This document shows, one piece after another, positions 49,430-59,929 of a stretch of 64,000 bases of DNA. How positions within the stretch are numbered: position 1 is the stretch's first letter; every line of letters starts with the position of its first letter. Origin of the DNA: Talpa occidentalis. Taxonomy: Eukaryota > Chordata > Mammalia > Eulipotyphla > Talpidae. The stretch lies in the NCBI RefSeq assembly GCF_014898055.3, contig NW_023600993.1:13971850-14035849 (forward strand), read 5' to 3'. Position numbers and translations under genes: made by a program. A model generated the notes under the pieces. That model searched no databases. It had not been told where the DNA came from and saw only the letters and a list, made by a program, of their open reading frames with translations.

Positions 49430-49765
49430 TGACAGAGACTCATAATAATCCTTGTCACATAGTCAAGTTGCCCCTCCACACCCCCATCTTGTCAATCCCT
49501 CTCACAGTCAGACATAGTCATGTGACCTTTTCTGGCCTATGAAGGGAGGGTGAAAAAGACACCTGGCAATTCCAGGAACTATAAATCTCCTATCTGGTTC
49601 TCCCCTTTGCTGCTTCCCCTCTGTAATGATGAGTAATGTCCCAGATGGTAGAATTTGCTTCAGCCGGAGTCCCTATGACCATGTGGGGTACAGAACCTCA
49701 TGCTGAATGTGGGGCACAGGCATGAAAGACAACTCTTAACGCAGTTATTTGTTTTAGTCTATCAG
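49430..49765 (+). repeat. LTR-like insertion in L2
   Basis: 'gacatagtcatgtgaccttt', 'tctggcctatgaagg', 'gaactataaatctcctatct' and 'tgaccatgtggggtacagaa' resemble an MLT1-type LTR, decayed. Its position between two L2 pieces supports insertion. Confidence 0.4.
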
Positions 49766-49880
49766 GTCCATATGGGCAAGAATGACATCTGTTTCATTCA
49801 TTGTTGAATCCCCAGCACTTACTTTACTAATTGGCACATTTGGGTTGAGCAATACATATATGATGAATGAATGAGAGCTA

Positions 49881-50559
49881 GAGATGAGAGCTAGTTATAT
49901 CTTCTTATTCTTTGTCAGTGCGTACAGAGCACTCTATTTATAGTATATAGGCAAACCCCACTATTATGATAATTACAGAGAATATAAGGTTGAGACATTA
50001 CTTATAAGGATAAATTCAAAGAGCTGGAGCTAGAAGGAAACTTAGACATCATCTAATTCAGGGTGTCTCTAAGTGAGGTCAAGAGAACATCTATGTTGAA
50101 ATAACCCAGGGATGTTTTTAAAAATTAGCTGGTTTGATGAATGCCGTCAGCTGAAGGAGTCTCTACTGCTTTAAGGGCATTTATCACCATTGCAGGAAAA
50201 GGAGGCTGAAGAATCAAACAGGAGCTTGAGTTGGGTCTTGAAATTGCCACATACCATCTCCACTCACCTAAGTCAGAGGAAACTGGGAATTTGGGGGATG
50301 GGACCTGGATATTTGCATTTTTATCAAGCACCTCAGGTGGTTTTTTTAGGCATGAGAGGTTTAAACCACTCACCTAGTTTAACAAACAGAGAAAGAGAGG
50401 AGAATACAATTACACTGTCATCTGCTCTGTGGGGGCTAGTGGTTATTAGTGATGGTATCTTCATAAAATCATTTTTTGGGAAAAATTCCAGAACTAATCC
50501 ATAGATAGCCACCCTCCTGGGTGGAGACCAGAAGGGGTATGATCGCCCTTCTGGATTCA
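49881..50559. other. Unassigned, possible MER5 scrap
   Basis: No gene seen. 50285-50345 ('gggacctggatatttgcatt', 'tttatcaagcacctcaggtg') looks like a short sense MER5-type fragment. Confidence 0.35.
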
Positions 50560-50765
50560 CACTCTCATTAACAATTCTGGGTCCAACTCTGGCTAGATTT
50601 CTAACCTTAAGCTAGCTGCTTCCCCTTTTTTTGTGCCTCAGTTTCACCCTCTGTAAAAGGGGTATAATAACAATTTTTTTCCATAGACATACTTTTAGGA
50701 ATTGAATGGGATGACATATGAAACATTTGATGCATAATAATAGTATTCAGTATATATTTGTTATT
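50560..50765 (+). repeat. MIR SINE
   Basis: 'tgggtccaactctggctaga', 'gtgcctcagtttcaccctct', 'gtaaaaggggtataataaca' and 'aggaattgaatgggatgaca' cover most of a sense MIR. Confidence 0.75.
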
Positions 50766-51054
50766 CTTTTAGCGTTTTCTGAGTCCTGTGCTTTTTCCAG
50801 TATTTTAGAATAATTGTATTTTTTTGGGTGGAGGTTGAAAATAAAGATATCTGCTCATAGGAATTAGAAATTATAGTGCTGTTTCTACTTCTATCAGATT
50901 ATCTTTTATGATATGGGAGGATCTCACTTAAGTAACCCAAATATATAAAAATGCACATTTACACACAAGCTTTATTAGCAGGTTATTATTTACTTTATAA
51001 ATATAATTCTTTTTGGAAGAAAGTCTTCCTCATAAAATATGTTAATTAAAAGTT

Positions 51055-51328
51055 AAAGAAAAAGGGCCTCCCCTGGTGGCGCAGCAGTTGAGCGATGGGT
51101 TGCAAAGCTGCCCACAGCCTCTGCAGCGCCAGTTCGATCCCCAGCCACTGGTGAGGGTCCCACATGACACACAGGCCTCTCCTGCCGCCCGCTGCTCCCC
51201 TCAGCAGTGTACTTCGTCAGTCTGCCTGCTCTGCTCCCTGCTCTGGCTCTGGTGAATTCCCTCACCCTCCTGCACTTCTGACTGTACCCAGTGCTTGTAT
51301 ATAAAAAAAAAATAGAAAGAAAGAAAAA
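51055..51328 (+). mobile_element. tRNA-derived SINE, sense
   Basis: A full-length sense copy with head 'gggcctcccctggtggcgca' at 51064 and a B-box region 'agttcgatcc'. Its tail is 'tatataaaaaaaaaa', without the tandem TAAA. A short A-rich duplication ('aaagaaaaa', 51055-51063 and 51320-51328) is probable. It is of the common subfamily. Confidence 0.85.
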
Positions 51329-51964
51329 TTCTGAAAGAATAAGAAAGAAAAGCTACCTACAAGATCAGTTTGAATAAAAATGTCCCAGGGAGCATTTAAA
51401 ATGTGACTTGATATACCTCAAAATGAGTTTACATGAAACTTTACAGAGATATGTTTATTATACAAATAAGAAAGTTCTTTTTTTTTTTTTTTTTTCTGTT
51501 TCCCTCTCTAATTGCCTTTTCAGGTCATGCAGTAGAGCTGCCCCACTTCATCTAAGCAGCCTTAGTGCTCAGGTTAGTCCGATGGTATTTCACTCAGAGG
51601 TATGAGTTTAGAAAGATCATGAAAATTTAGAATCACAGAGTTGTTAGCACCTGAAAGAAAAGTCCAAATTCCAGTGATTCTCAAATGCCCATGTGGAGGT
51701 TGGGAGCAGCCTGGGATACTTTATACGTTTCTGTGGCACAGGGAGATAAATAAGGATAATGTGTTCAGGTTTCCCTGTGACGAAATTTCTTCAGCTTAAA
51801 AGGTAGTTCTTCATTTGATAGTATTTCCTCTTAGGCAGGTAAAATTTCCTGTTTTTTATGAAGCATTGGCTATGAATTTGACTATCTTTTGCACCCTACA
51901 TTACGTTTTTTTTGTGTGTATTATTTTAAAAGTCCAGGGAAAACTCACATTCAACCACCATTAC
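51329..51964. other. Unassigned; T18 run
   Basis: No gene seen. A T homopolymer of about 18 lies at 51478-51495. Confidence 0.35.
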
Positions 51965-52085
51965 ATTACTTGAAGATCAGAGAGAATAAGTAACCTGTCT
52001 GCAGCTAGTGTTAAAGCTAATGTTTGAACCCTGGTCTCCATATAGTCTCTGCTACTTAAGACACTTCTTGCCATTGTGCCTTTTA
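51965..52085 (-). repeat. MIR SINE fragment, antisense
   Basis: 'gatcagagagaataagtaac', 'ctgtctgcagctagtgttaa' and 'gtttgaaccctggtctccat' follow antisense MIR. Confidence 0.65.
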
Positions 52086-52607
52086 TAATTCCTCTTTCTG
52101 CCTTTTCTTAGTCATCTCATTCTGTTAACATTTGTATTTACATCCTACTGCTAGAGATTTGCTCCCAGTGTGCAAGGCATTTCCTTTAATATGACTTAAC
52201 CTTTTTCCCTTTATAAACAAACCTTATTTATTTCATAGCTAATTGGGTTGTTAAGACTAAGTGGTTATTTATTCATTTATTATAATAAAAAGATCTGTTG
52301 AAACTTGCTTTCCTTATGTATAACATGGAATTTGACTTTTTTTTTTCCCTTCTATAATAACACTAAACCACGAGAACCCATGGAGGGAGCTGAGGGTAAC
52401 TTTTCAGTGGAGTTGATGGACATATAGGAGTTGATGGACACACTTAATTTTTTTTTAATGTTGTTTGAAAAGTAGACAACTGGCTAACGAAAAGTTCCAA
52501 CAATTATTCTGTTGATCATGTCTTCAAGGAACTGAGACTGTCACCCTCTAATGGGTGGGATTCAGGGCACAGCAAGCCAGGGAAAAAAACATAATTTTGT
52601 GTAGAGT

Positions 52608-52647
52608 GCTTGCTCCTCCCTCTCTCCCTCCTTTCTTTTTTCTCTTT

Positions 52648-52681
<34 letters not shown>
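52608..52681 (+). repeat. Polypyrimidine tract joined to A31
   Basis: 43 bases almost all C/T, then 31 uninterrupted A (52651-52681). No gene or SINE body is attached to the A run, so it is not clearly a retrotransposon tail. Confidence 0.9.
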
Positions 52682-52683
<2 letters not shown>

Positions 52684-53399
52684 AACTGGAAACACATCTG
52701 AGACTGAACTTCTGCATGGAAAAATTACAGGGGAAAAATATTCTTCTGATTACGTTGGGGGAAAAACCCACCACCAACCTGGTCATGGTAGGAAAACAAG
52801 CAGCCCCACAGAGCTCCCTTTGTGTGATTAGCTGAATCAGATGCCTCCACCCCACTGGGCAGACTTGCCATGCTCTCTGCAATATCTCCTGAGTGTCCAG
52901 AGTCACAGGGAGGTCAGGAGCCCAGCTCAGGTTTCATAAAAGAGCTCATGGCCCTTCCATGGAGCTGCTCTGTTAGCTTTTCTATTCATCTTCTCTGGTT
53001 TTGATTTTTCTCTAATTTTTTTCCCCCGGTGAAAAAAAAATCTTTCCAATCTCTCCAATCCCTGGTAGTCATTTGAAGTTATAAAAATTTTTTGACTTTA
53101 AGTATCTATATATGTCCATCATTTGTCTCTTTCTAATTTACAAGTTCTTGCTCATTTTATTACCAAGCTACATATAAGAAAATGTACATAGACATAAATG
53201 ATCCATTGTGTATGCACTTGTGTGTATATATGCCTATAGATGTTTATGCTTTACATATGTTTTTTTCTATGCTTTATGGGTATACATGTATATATGGACA
53301 CATAAAACATAGAAATAAAAATAGAGGCATAATATAAAATATATCTACTCATTTATTTGAAATTCCATAGGTTACTTATAGAAAAAGCCTCAATAAACT

Positions 53400-53640
53400 T
53401 CAACTAAACACATTTATAGGTAGATAAATAAAATATAGACCTAATTAACACGCCCAAAAGAGGGAAAACACCCTGTGGAAAATAATCAATCACCAACCAG
53501 AGAAGCTGAACAGCATCGTGAGCACAGCCTGCTATTACCATCATATATTTATACATCCTATATGTTCTCCTAGCCAACGTAGCTAAGCTCATCGGCTGAA
53601 TGTAATGTGCATCCTTTTTGGATACAGTGAATTGTCCTTT
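53400..53640. promoter_or_regulatory. Candidate conserved non-coding element
   Basis: Repeat-free block with 'cctaattaacacgcccaa' (homeodomain core next to a GC-box-like motif) and 'aataatcaatcacc' (PBX/HOX-like) within 100 bp, and CpGs at low density. Based on motif density only. Confidence 0.25.
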
Positions 53641-54169
53641 TCTGTGGCTAATGAATGACAGGGACCATGTACCTGCTATAAGCTGTAGACTTCAAACACA
53701 CACACATATTTCTACACTTATATTTATACTTCAGTTCCCAGCCAGTACTATTGGGTCAGGATTTCTTTTTTTCTGTTTTGTTTTGTTTTGTTTTAAGGTT
53801 TGAAAAAAATGTCTCTATTATCACCCATGGTAGGCTCTATGTTGTTTGCCCTGCCATCAAACTGAACCTTGAAAGTCCATAATTCCATTTGTAGCAGCAA
53901 GACTGCTTGGAGGTGACAGACCCTCTAGAGAGAATCCCTCAGGGTGGGGCCCTCAGGAGTGGTCCGGATAAAGCCACATGCACAGCACAGCACAACTGGA
54001 GCAATGCAAAGTAGAAAACCAAAAACTAGCAACAACAACAAGCAGAGCAAGATTTCCCCCCTTATTTTTCTTACAAGAGTGATAAAGGTGATGAAAATAG
54101 GTTGATATTTGATGAATTGGTTTTATTCAGAGGAGTGCTATCATTTTAATGTCCTTTTTTATTTTTTGA

Positions 54170-54460
54170 GAATGCACCCACAGTCTCTGAATTCCCATTA
54201 ATGCAAAGTTCAGATAAAGCTGATGAAAAGCATCTGCCATCTTGATAGTTGCCATGGCAGATGGCGCCAGCCTTTATGCTTTTATCAGTATTAGTATCAG
54301 AACACACTTTGTGTTCCAAGCTGAGATAAAAATCATTGAAGCTGTACCTGGAAGAGGCAGCGCCACACTGCAGGCCTCACTGTTCTGCATCTTAACAGAA
54401 TTGCCTGCATGAAAAGCCACGCACTACATCTCCTTGTGGTTCATTAGTGCGGATGGTATT
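54170..54460. promoter_or_regulatory. Candidate enhancer-like conserved element
   Basis: Repeat-free block packed with binding-site-like words: 'cccattaatgcaaagttcag' (homeodomain/octamer-like), 'catctgccatcttgat' and 'gccatggcagatggcgcc' (E-boxes and YY1-like GCCATCTT), 'agataaa' twice (GATA), and 'gttcattagtgcgg'. An inverted pair, 'catctgcca' and 'tggcagatg', spans 54232-54264. The clustering resembles known developmental enhancers; conservation was not tested. Confidence 0.35.
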
Positions 54461-55384
54461 TTACGAACTTAGAGGACTGAGGCAGTGGTGGGGGTTTGGG
54501 GGAGGTGGGTTTTTCTAAAAAAACACTGCTGTAGCCCTTCGCCACTTTCCCTTGCCTCTTGTCTCCTCAGAATTTTTGGGCACGCACCACCAGTGGCCAT
54601 TTATGCTAACCCTGCTGGTCCTCTGGGAAGTCCTGCAGGGAGGGGGTTGTTCAATGTCAACCTTGGAACCTGAGAGCAGGGGAAAGGAGCCCTTTAAGCA
54701 CTTTGAGCTGCGTAAGGTGCTGGCTCTGGAAGGGGGTGGGGTGGGGGGATGCAGCTTCATTAGCAAGTGCGTTCCACATGGTGATGCCCACCTCTCTGCC
54801 CTCTATCTCCCTGTCACGGCCACTGCTGCCAAGTCCCACATATTGGTGATGTAGAACCGAAGCCCTGCACCAGCGCCCCACTCTAGGCCTCAATCCAAGG
54901 TCTACCATCTCCTGTGTGAGGGCCCAGTGGGTCCTTGTTTATTCCGAAATCCCCAAAGATATGACTTCAGGAAGTGAGAGCCCTTCCACCAGCTCCTTAT
55001 TGTTCATTTCCAAACATATTGGCAGATTCTCCCCAACTCTTGCTTCCCCTCTTCAGTTATGTGTGCAGTTATTTTTGGTAACATTGTTGCCTGATAAATA
55101 GAGGGGTTGAGAGATCTGAAGTTATTATGCAAGTGTTAGCTACACAGCCTGGTACACCATTTGGCTGGTGCATGGAGGGAGATGAACAGTAACAAAGAGG
55201 AGGAGGGCAAGGGAGTTACTCTAAATTGAAGTATACATATGTATCTATATGACATTAATAATAAGGGTTGGGAGCCATTAGAGTTGGCTGCACTGACTTC
55301 AGGCACCTCCAAGAACACTTGAAAAGAATTTTAGAAATGAAGACAAAACTCAGTTCCTGACTTTTCCTCCTTTGATTAAGGGAA

Positions 55385-55590
55385 CAGGAGTCAGCGCCCA
55401 GACTCAAATACTGGCGCCACCACGCACTCCCTGTGTGATTCGGGGAATCCTACCAAACTCCTCCATGACTCATTTTCTTTATGAGAGGTAGACGGTACTC
55501 ATCCATCTCACAGAGTAACCGTGACTATTAAATAAGACCATGTCAGTAAGCACATACCAATGCTCAATGAATGTTAGTTATTGCTAATGT
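55385..55590 (+). repeat. MIR SINE, nearly complete
   Basis: 'ccctgtgtgattcggggaat', 'catgactcattttctttatg', 'tctcacagagtaaccgtgac' and 'gctcaatgaatgttagttat' cover a sense MIR to its end. Confidence 0.75.
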
Positions 55591-56084
55591 AATTCACATC
55601 AGTTTCCTAGTAGCACTGGAACAGCTTTAAAGGGGACACATGTCATTAAAGCCTACCTCACCAGTGGCATCTACCTGGGCAGGGCACCTCACTACTGTGT
55701 TCCAGAATTTTAAGCATTCAGCAGCTGTGGTCTTAGCCCAGGTCCAAATTGGCGCTGACACTGGCTTTTTGAGTTGCTTCCATTGCCTGGCAGGCATGTC
55801 ATAGCCTGGTCCTCACTTCTGCCCCTGGGTTGGATGGGTGAAGGTAAATGATTAACCCTAGGCTTCTAGTTTAGTCTAGTTCTAGAACTGAATGGCTTAC
55901 AAAGAGCTGTCACAGAGATTGTGGTAACACCCACCTCCTGCTGCTGCAAAGTCCATGCCTCCTCTATCAGGCTGTGCTTTTGTCCCAAAGGAAAGCAAAA
56001 GGGAAATGTGTACTTTCAACACTCTGTTCAATAATTAATATATTACATTTGGAAAGAGAATGATACATTGCCTTTCTTCATCTC
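55591..56084. other. Unassigned, no gene seen
   Basis: Unique-looking; nothing recognised. Confidence 0.35.
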
Positions 56085-57870
56085 TTACTGAAGTATAATT
56101 TGCATACAATAAGATGTAGTTTTAGTATACAGTTCTGTAAGATTTGACAAATATGTAGCTGCATAGCCATCTCCACCGTAAAGCTATGGGATAGTTTAAT
56201 CATTCTAAAAAATTCCAGTGTGAAGCCCCTTTCCAGAGAAACTGTACTCCAAATCCATTCCCTGGTAATCACTGATGTATTTTCTGTCATTGTATTTTTG
56301 CCTTTTTATGAGTGGCAGATTAATGGAATAATACAATATATACAACTTTGGGTGAGCTGCTTTCACGTAGGATATATGTGAGATTCATTCATATTGTGTG
56401 CCTATTCCTTGTTCCTTATTACTAAATTACTTCATTGTATAGATGTGTCACAATTTACTTACCCATTATACACTTGAGGGGCATTTGAGGGACAACTGTT
56501 GTTCAAAACAACAATTATGAATAAGGCTGCTATAAACATAAGTGGACATGTTTTTGTGTGAGTATAAGTTTTTCTTTGACTTGAGTAAATTCTTAGAAAT
56601 GTGATTGCTGGATCATATGGTAAGTTTTTGTTTATTTATCTTTATCAGAAATGGCCAGACTCTCTTCCAAGTGACTGTACTATTTTGTATTCCCACCAGT
56701 AATGAAAGAATGTTCCAGTGGTTCCACATCCTTGTCAACACTTGGAATTGTCAGATTTTTTGATTTTAACTTTAACCTTTTTTGAAAATGTGTGTTATTT
56801 TTTCATTGTGGGTTTAACTGGCCTATCTTCAATGAATAATGATGTTGAACATCTTTTCATGTATTTATTTGACATTTGCATATTTTGGTGAAGTTTCTTA
56901 ACAAAAGTACTGCATATATTCTTTAATCAGTTTTTTTATTATTCAGTTTTGAGAGCATTTTAAAAAATGTATGCTAGATATAAGTCCTTAAACATACATG
57001 CAAATATATTTTCCAAGTCTGTAGCCTGTCTCTTAATTCTCTCAACAGTATCTTTCAAAGAGCATACTTTGATAAATTGCCATTTATTAATTGACTTTGA
57101 TGAGGTAATTTTTTTCTCTTACGTTTCATGTTTTTGGTGTTGTATCTAAGAAGTGTTTGGTTCATGTCAGGTCACAAATATTTATTCCTTTGTTTTCTTC
57201 AGAGGTCTGATACTGATAGCTTAGATTTTCTACATTTGGTTTGTGAACTACTTAGAGTTAATTTTAATATTAATGCAAACTAACTTAATAATACTATGAG
57301 GATATCATGTTAGGTAGAGATCAATCATTTTTTTTTTAAGATTTATTTATGCATATAAGAACTGGAGTACAGGCTAGAGATGCAGGGTTGAGAGGATTCA
57401 CCAGAGACAGAGTGGGGAGCAGAACAGGCAGATTGACTGAAATACTCTGCTGAGGGGAGCAGCAGGCGAGACAGGAGAGATCTCCTGCACCATGTGGGTC
57501 ACCTCTCTGGCTGTGAATCGAAATCATGCCGCAGTGGCTGTGATTGATTGCTTCATAGTGCTGTGACTTAACCCCTTGTGCAACCAGGGAGGCAGGCTCC
57601 TGTTTTTGTTTTCTATATTGGTCCAGTTGTTCTTGCACTATTTGTTGAAAACTTTATTTATCCTTTCTCCATTAAATTATTTGCCTTTCAACTTTCTTGA
57701 AAAGCATGACCATAGAGGCCTAATTTTTATAATTTCTGCTTCTGTAGTTTCTAGCCTGCTTAATTGATCTATACATCACTTCTATTTTTAATACCATACT
57801 GTTTTTATTATTATAACTTTAGAGTAAGAACTGAAAATCACATAAGTCTTCCAACCTTGTTGTTCTTTTT
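56085..57870 (-). repeat. L1M LINE, long antisense fragment
   Basis: The best-preserved LINE of the window, about 1.5 kb of L1M sequence excluding the SINE. Landmarks from left are 'gaagtataatttgcatacaa', 'ccattccctggtaatcactg', 'tcttagaaatgtgattgctg', 'tattcccaccagtaatgaaa', 'ttgccatttattaattgact' and, after a SINE insertion, 'ctatttgttgaaaacttta' and 'cataccatactg'-like ORF2 text. All frames are broken. Confidence 0.85.
57328..57593 (-). mobile_element. tRNA-derived SINE, older subfamily, nested in L1M
   Basis: An antisense copy sits between L1M sequence that is continuous on either side (57240-57327 and 57598-57870). The tail is TTTTTTTTTTAAGATTTATTTATGC on the left; the head 'caaccagggaggc' is on the right. 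It shares the 'gcatata' tail and the 'aggattcaccagagacagag' block with the copy at 7984. A clear target duplication was not found. Confidence 0.8.
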
Positions 57871-58309
57871 CAAAGTTGAAAGCTATGTTATGTAAACCAT
57901 AAATACGTTTCCCACTTACTATGTGTCAAACGTATACACTTACTTTAAATGCACAGTGATTGTCAGCATAGACCAAATGTGGAGGATAGAGTTTTAATCT
58001 GGAGTTTCAGGAACAATGCAGCCTATGAACCTATGTATTAAAAAGATGAGAGAAACTAATATGAATGGCCAGAAACCTGAGAACCACTTGGATCTCTAAT
58101 CAGATAGAATGTCTTATGAAGGCTGTAGATATATTAGCCTCCATTTAAAAAACACTCATCTTTTTACTTTTGTGAACACCTGCCCATAAATTCAATTCAG
58201 AAAATTTTTACCCCTTTAGGTTGCTGCATGAAATTTCAAAAATGAACAAAATATGACTGTTTCCCATGATTTTTCATTAGATAAGATTCACTATTAGAAG
58301 TTTGCCTTG
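57871..58309. other. Unassigned, no gene seen
   Basis: AT-rich sequence, nothing recognised. Confidence 0.35.
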
Positions 58310-58490
58310 TCGCACCCCACTGTTTAGAGAGCTTGTTTATGTACTTAATTCTGTTAAGTTTTTACAACCTGTCTTGGAGCAGACCTTCCTTTCTCATTCT
58401 GCAGATAAGGAATTTCAGAGTTCAAATCACTGACTCATAATTACTAGCTAAAAAATCTCTGACTTGGGACTCCACTTAGCTTTTGATACC
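58310..58490 (-). repeat. MIR SINE fragment, antisense
   Basis: 'gttaagtttttacaacctgt', 'cattctgcagataaggaatt' and 'cagagttcaaatcactgact' fit the antisense MIR, diverged. Confidence 0.5.
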
Positions 58491-59045
58491 AAGATGTCTG
58501 ATCTATGCCTCAGCAAATCCCAGCTTTAGGAAGTTCAGCTTGCCCTAAATAAATGCTGTTTGGCCCAGGATATCCTAAAGGACAATGTGACTTTGTAAAA
58601 GTGCTATCACTTCAGATTTAGCCAGAATCAGATCAATTTGCAGGAATTGTGGCCTTAATTATTAGCTGCCCTTCAATGGCCAGCTTCCACTGTGCCAAGC
58701 TTGAATTCAATCTTCCAGACTTGCTTGGGTTAGCAAACAGAGTGGGAAGTGCTATTTAACAAACAGTGTGAAGTCTAGGAAATTCTCACTCTTACTGTTG
58801 AAACTTGTTTCTCCATTGTGCTGGGGTAAAGATGCTACTGATTCATTTTTGTTGTTGTGTTAGTAATTAGAAGCCATCAGCCACCCTGAATGAAAACTAT
58901 GAGTTTCAATATTTGACTAAATTTTCTAGCAAAGTTTGGCATCAAAACCGGGTCAAACTCAGGAGTCAGTTCCTGCATCTTACAGCTGCAGAATAATTTT
59001 AACACTTGCTCAATTCAGAAAGTCTTAAAAGAAGCTTTCTAAACT

Positions 59046-59160
59046 TGTGGTTCTCAAAGTGAAGTCCAGGCAGCAGCATCCCTATTTCCTGGGAATTACC
59101 TAGAAATGCGAAGGTTCAGCCTTCCCTCTCAATTGATTTCATCTAATTTTTCTCTTTAAG
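59046..59160 (-). repeat. MER5-type DNA transposon fragment, antisense
   Basis: 'tgtggttctcaaagtgaagt', 'caggcagcagcatccctatt' and 'ttacctagaaatgcgaaggt' fit the antisense MER5A left half. Confidence 0.6.
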
Positions 59161-59569
59161 CAAGTGAACAGAATCTCCAAAGAAAAACACTTGAGATGGG
59201 GAAACATGCTAAATCACCATAGAACTCATGTATAGGTGTTAAGTGCCATGTAGGGGTTACTGCTGAGAAGACACTGACATTATCTACTGCAGTTCAGGAA
59301 GAGTTGGAAAGCGCTTCTAAGATCAATCTGGTAAACTAAGCCACAAAATTTTGTTCAGGATGGACTCTAGTTATAGGCTAAGTTAATCTCCCGAGCCTGT
59401 GGTGAGAGCAGGGCAGCTCTCACTAGAAAATGCTCAGTTTTCTCAAGGTTGCAAGAGCCTCTTACTGTACTTTTTTTTTGGGAAAATAGAAAACCAGACA
59501 CCTTTTGATGGGAATCTCTTGGAATGAGAGAATGTGTCTTTGGTTTATGTTTTCACTTTCACAAGGCTC

Positions 59570-59929
59570 TAAATTTATACTTTCTGGGCCTCCCCGGTGG
59601 CGCAGAGGTTGAGCGCTGGGTTGTGAGGCTGCCCGCTGCCTCTGCAGCGCCGGTTCGATTCCCGGCTGCTCCCCGGCCACCGGAGGAGGGTCCCACATGG
59701 CGTGCAGACCTCTCCTGCCGCCCGCTGCTCCCCTCAGCAGTGTACTTCGGTCCTTCTGCCTGCTCTGCTCCCCGCTCTGGCTCTGGTGAATTCTCTCACC
59801 CTCCCGCGCTTCTGACTGTACCCAGTGCATGTACAAACAAAACAAACGAACAAACAAATAAATAAATAAATAAAACATGCCTCTATAAAAGAAAAAAAAA
59901 ATTAAAAAAAAAATAAATTTATACTTTCT
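59570..59929 (+). mobile_element. tRNA-derived SINE, young subfamily, sense
   Basis: The best-preserved SINE here. Its head is 'gggcctccccggtggcgcag' from 59586, with a perfect B box 'ggttcgattcc' at 59652-59662 and the internal extra 'tgctccccggc'. The tail has CAAA and TAAA tandem repeats, then 'acatgcctctat' and A-rich runs. A perfect 16-bp target duplication ('taaatttatactttct') lies at 59570-59585 and 59914-59929. Both strands are open for over 110 codons because of the GC-rich body; these frames are not genes. Confidence 0.93.

Larger units (their letters stand above)
48430..49880 (+). repeat. L2 LINE in pieces, interrupted
   Basis: L2 text is seen in three blocks: 48430-48910 ('tccactccaaattattctgc', 'taatcctccagtggctcttc', 'aaggcctccagcaacttgag'), 49330-49425 ('cttcaaatcttagttcaaat', 'ctctgactcctgagtcagac') and 49766-49880 ('ggcaagaatgacatctgttt', 'gttgaatccccagcactt', then 'gatgaatgaatga'). 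The last two blocks are separated by an LTR-like insertion. The 48911-49329 part includes a (GT)n run and unassigned sequence. Confidence 0.6.
52682..55384. other. Mostly unique sequence with candidate regulatory blocks
   Basis: No gene and few repeats recognised. 53775-53794 is a (TTTTG)n. Two blocks listed separately (53400-53640 and 54170-54460) look like possible conserved elements. 54490-54900 is GC-richer with overlapping 60-100 codon frames on both strands, none convincing. Confidence 0.35.

Noticed and set aside
59462..59878. 138-codon minus-strand frame and a 113-codon plus-strand frame at the same place
   Set aside because: Both lie mainly in the GC-rich body of a young SINE; the same frames recur at 46977-47275 and 10712-10977 in other copies.
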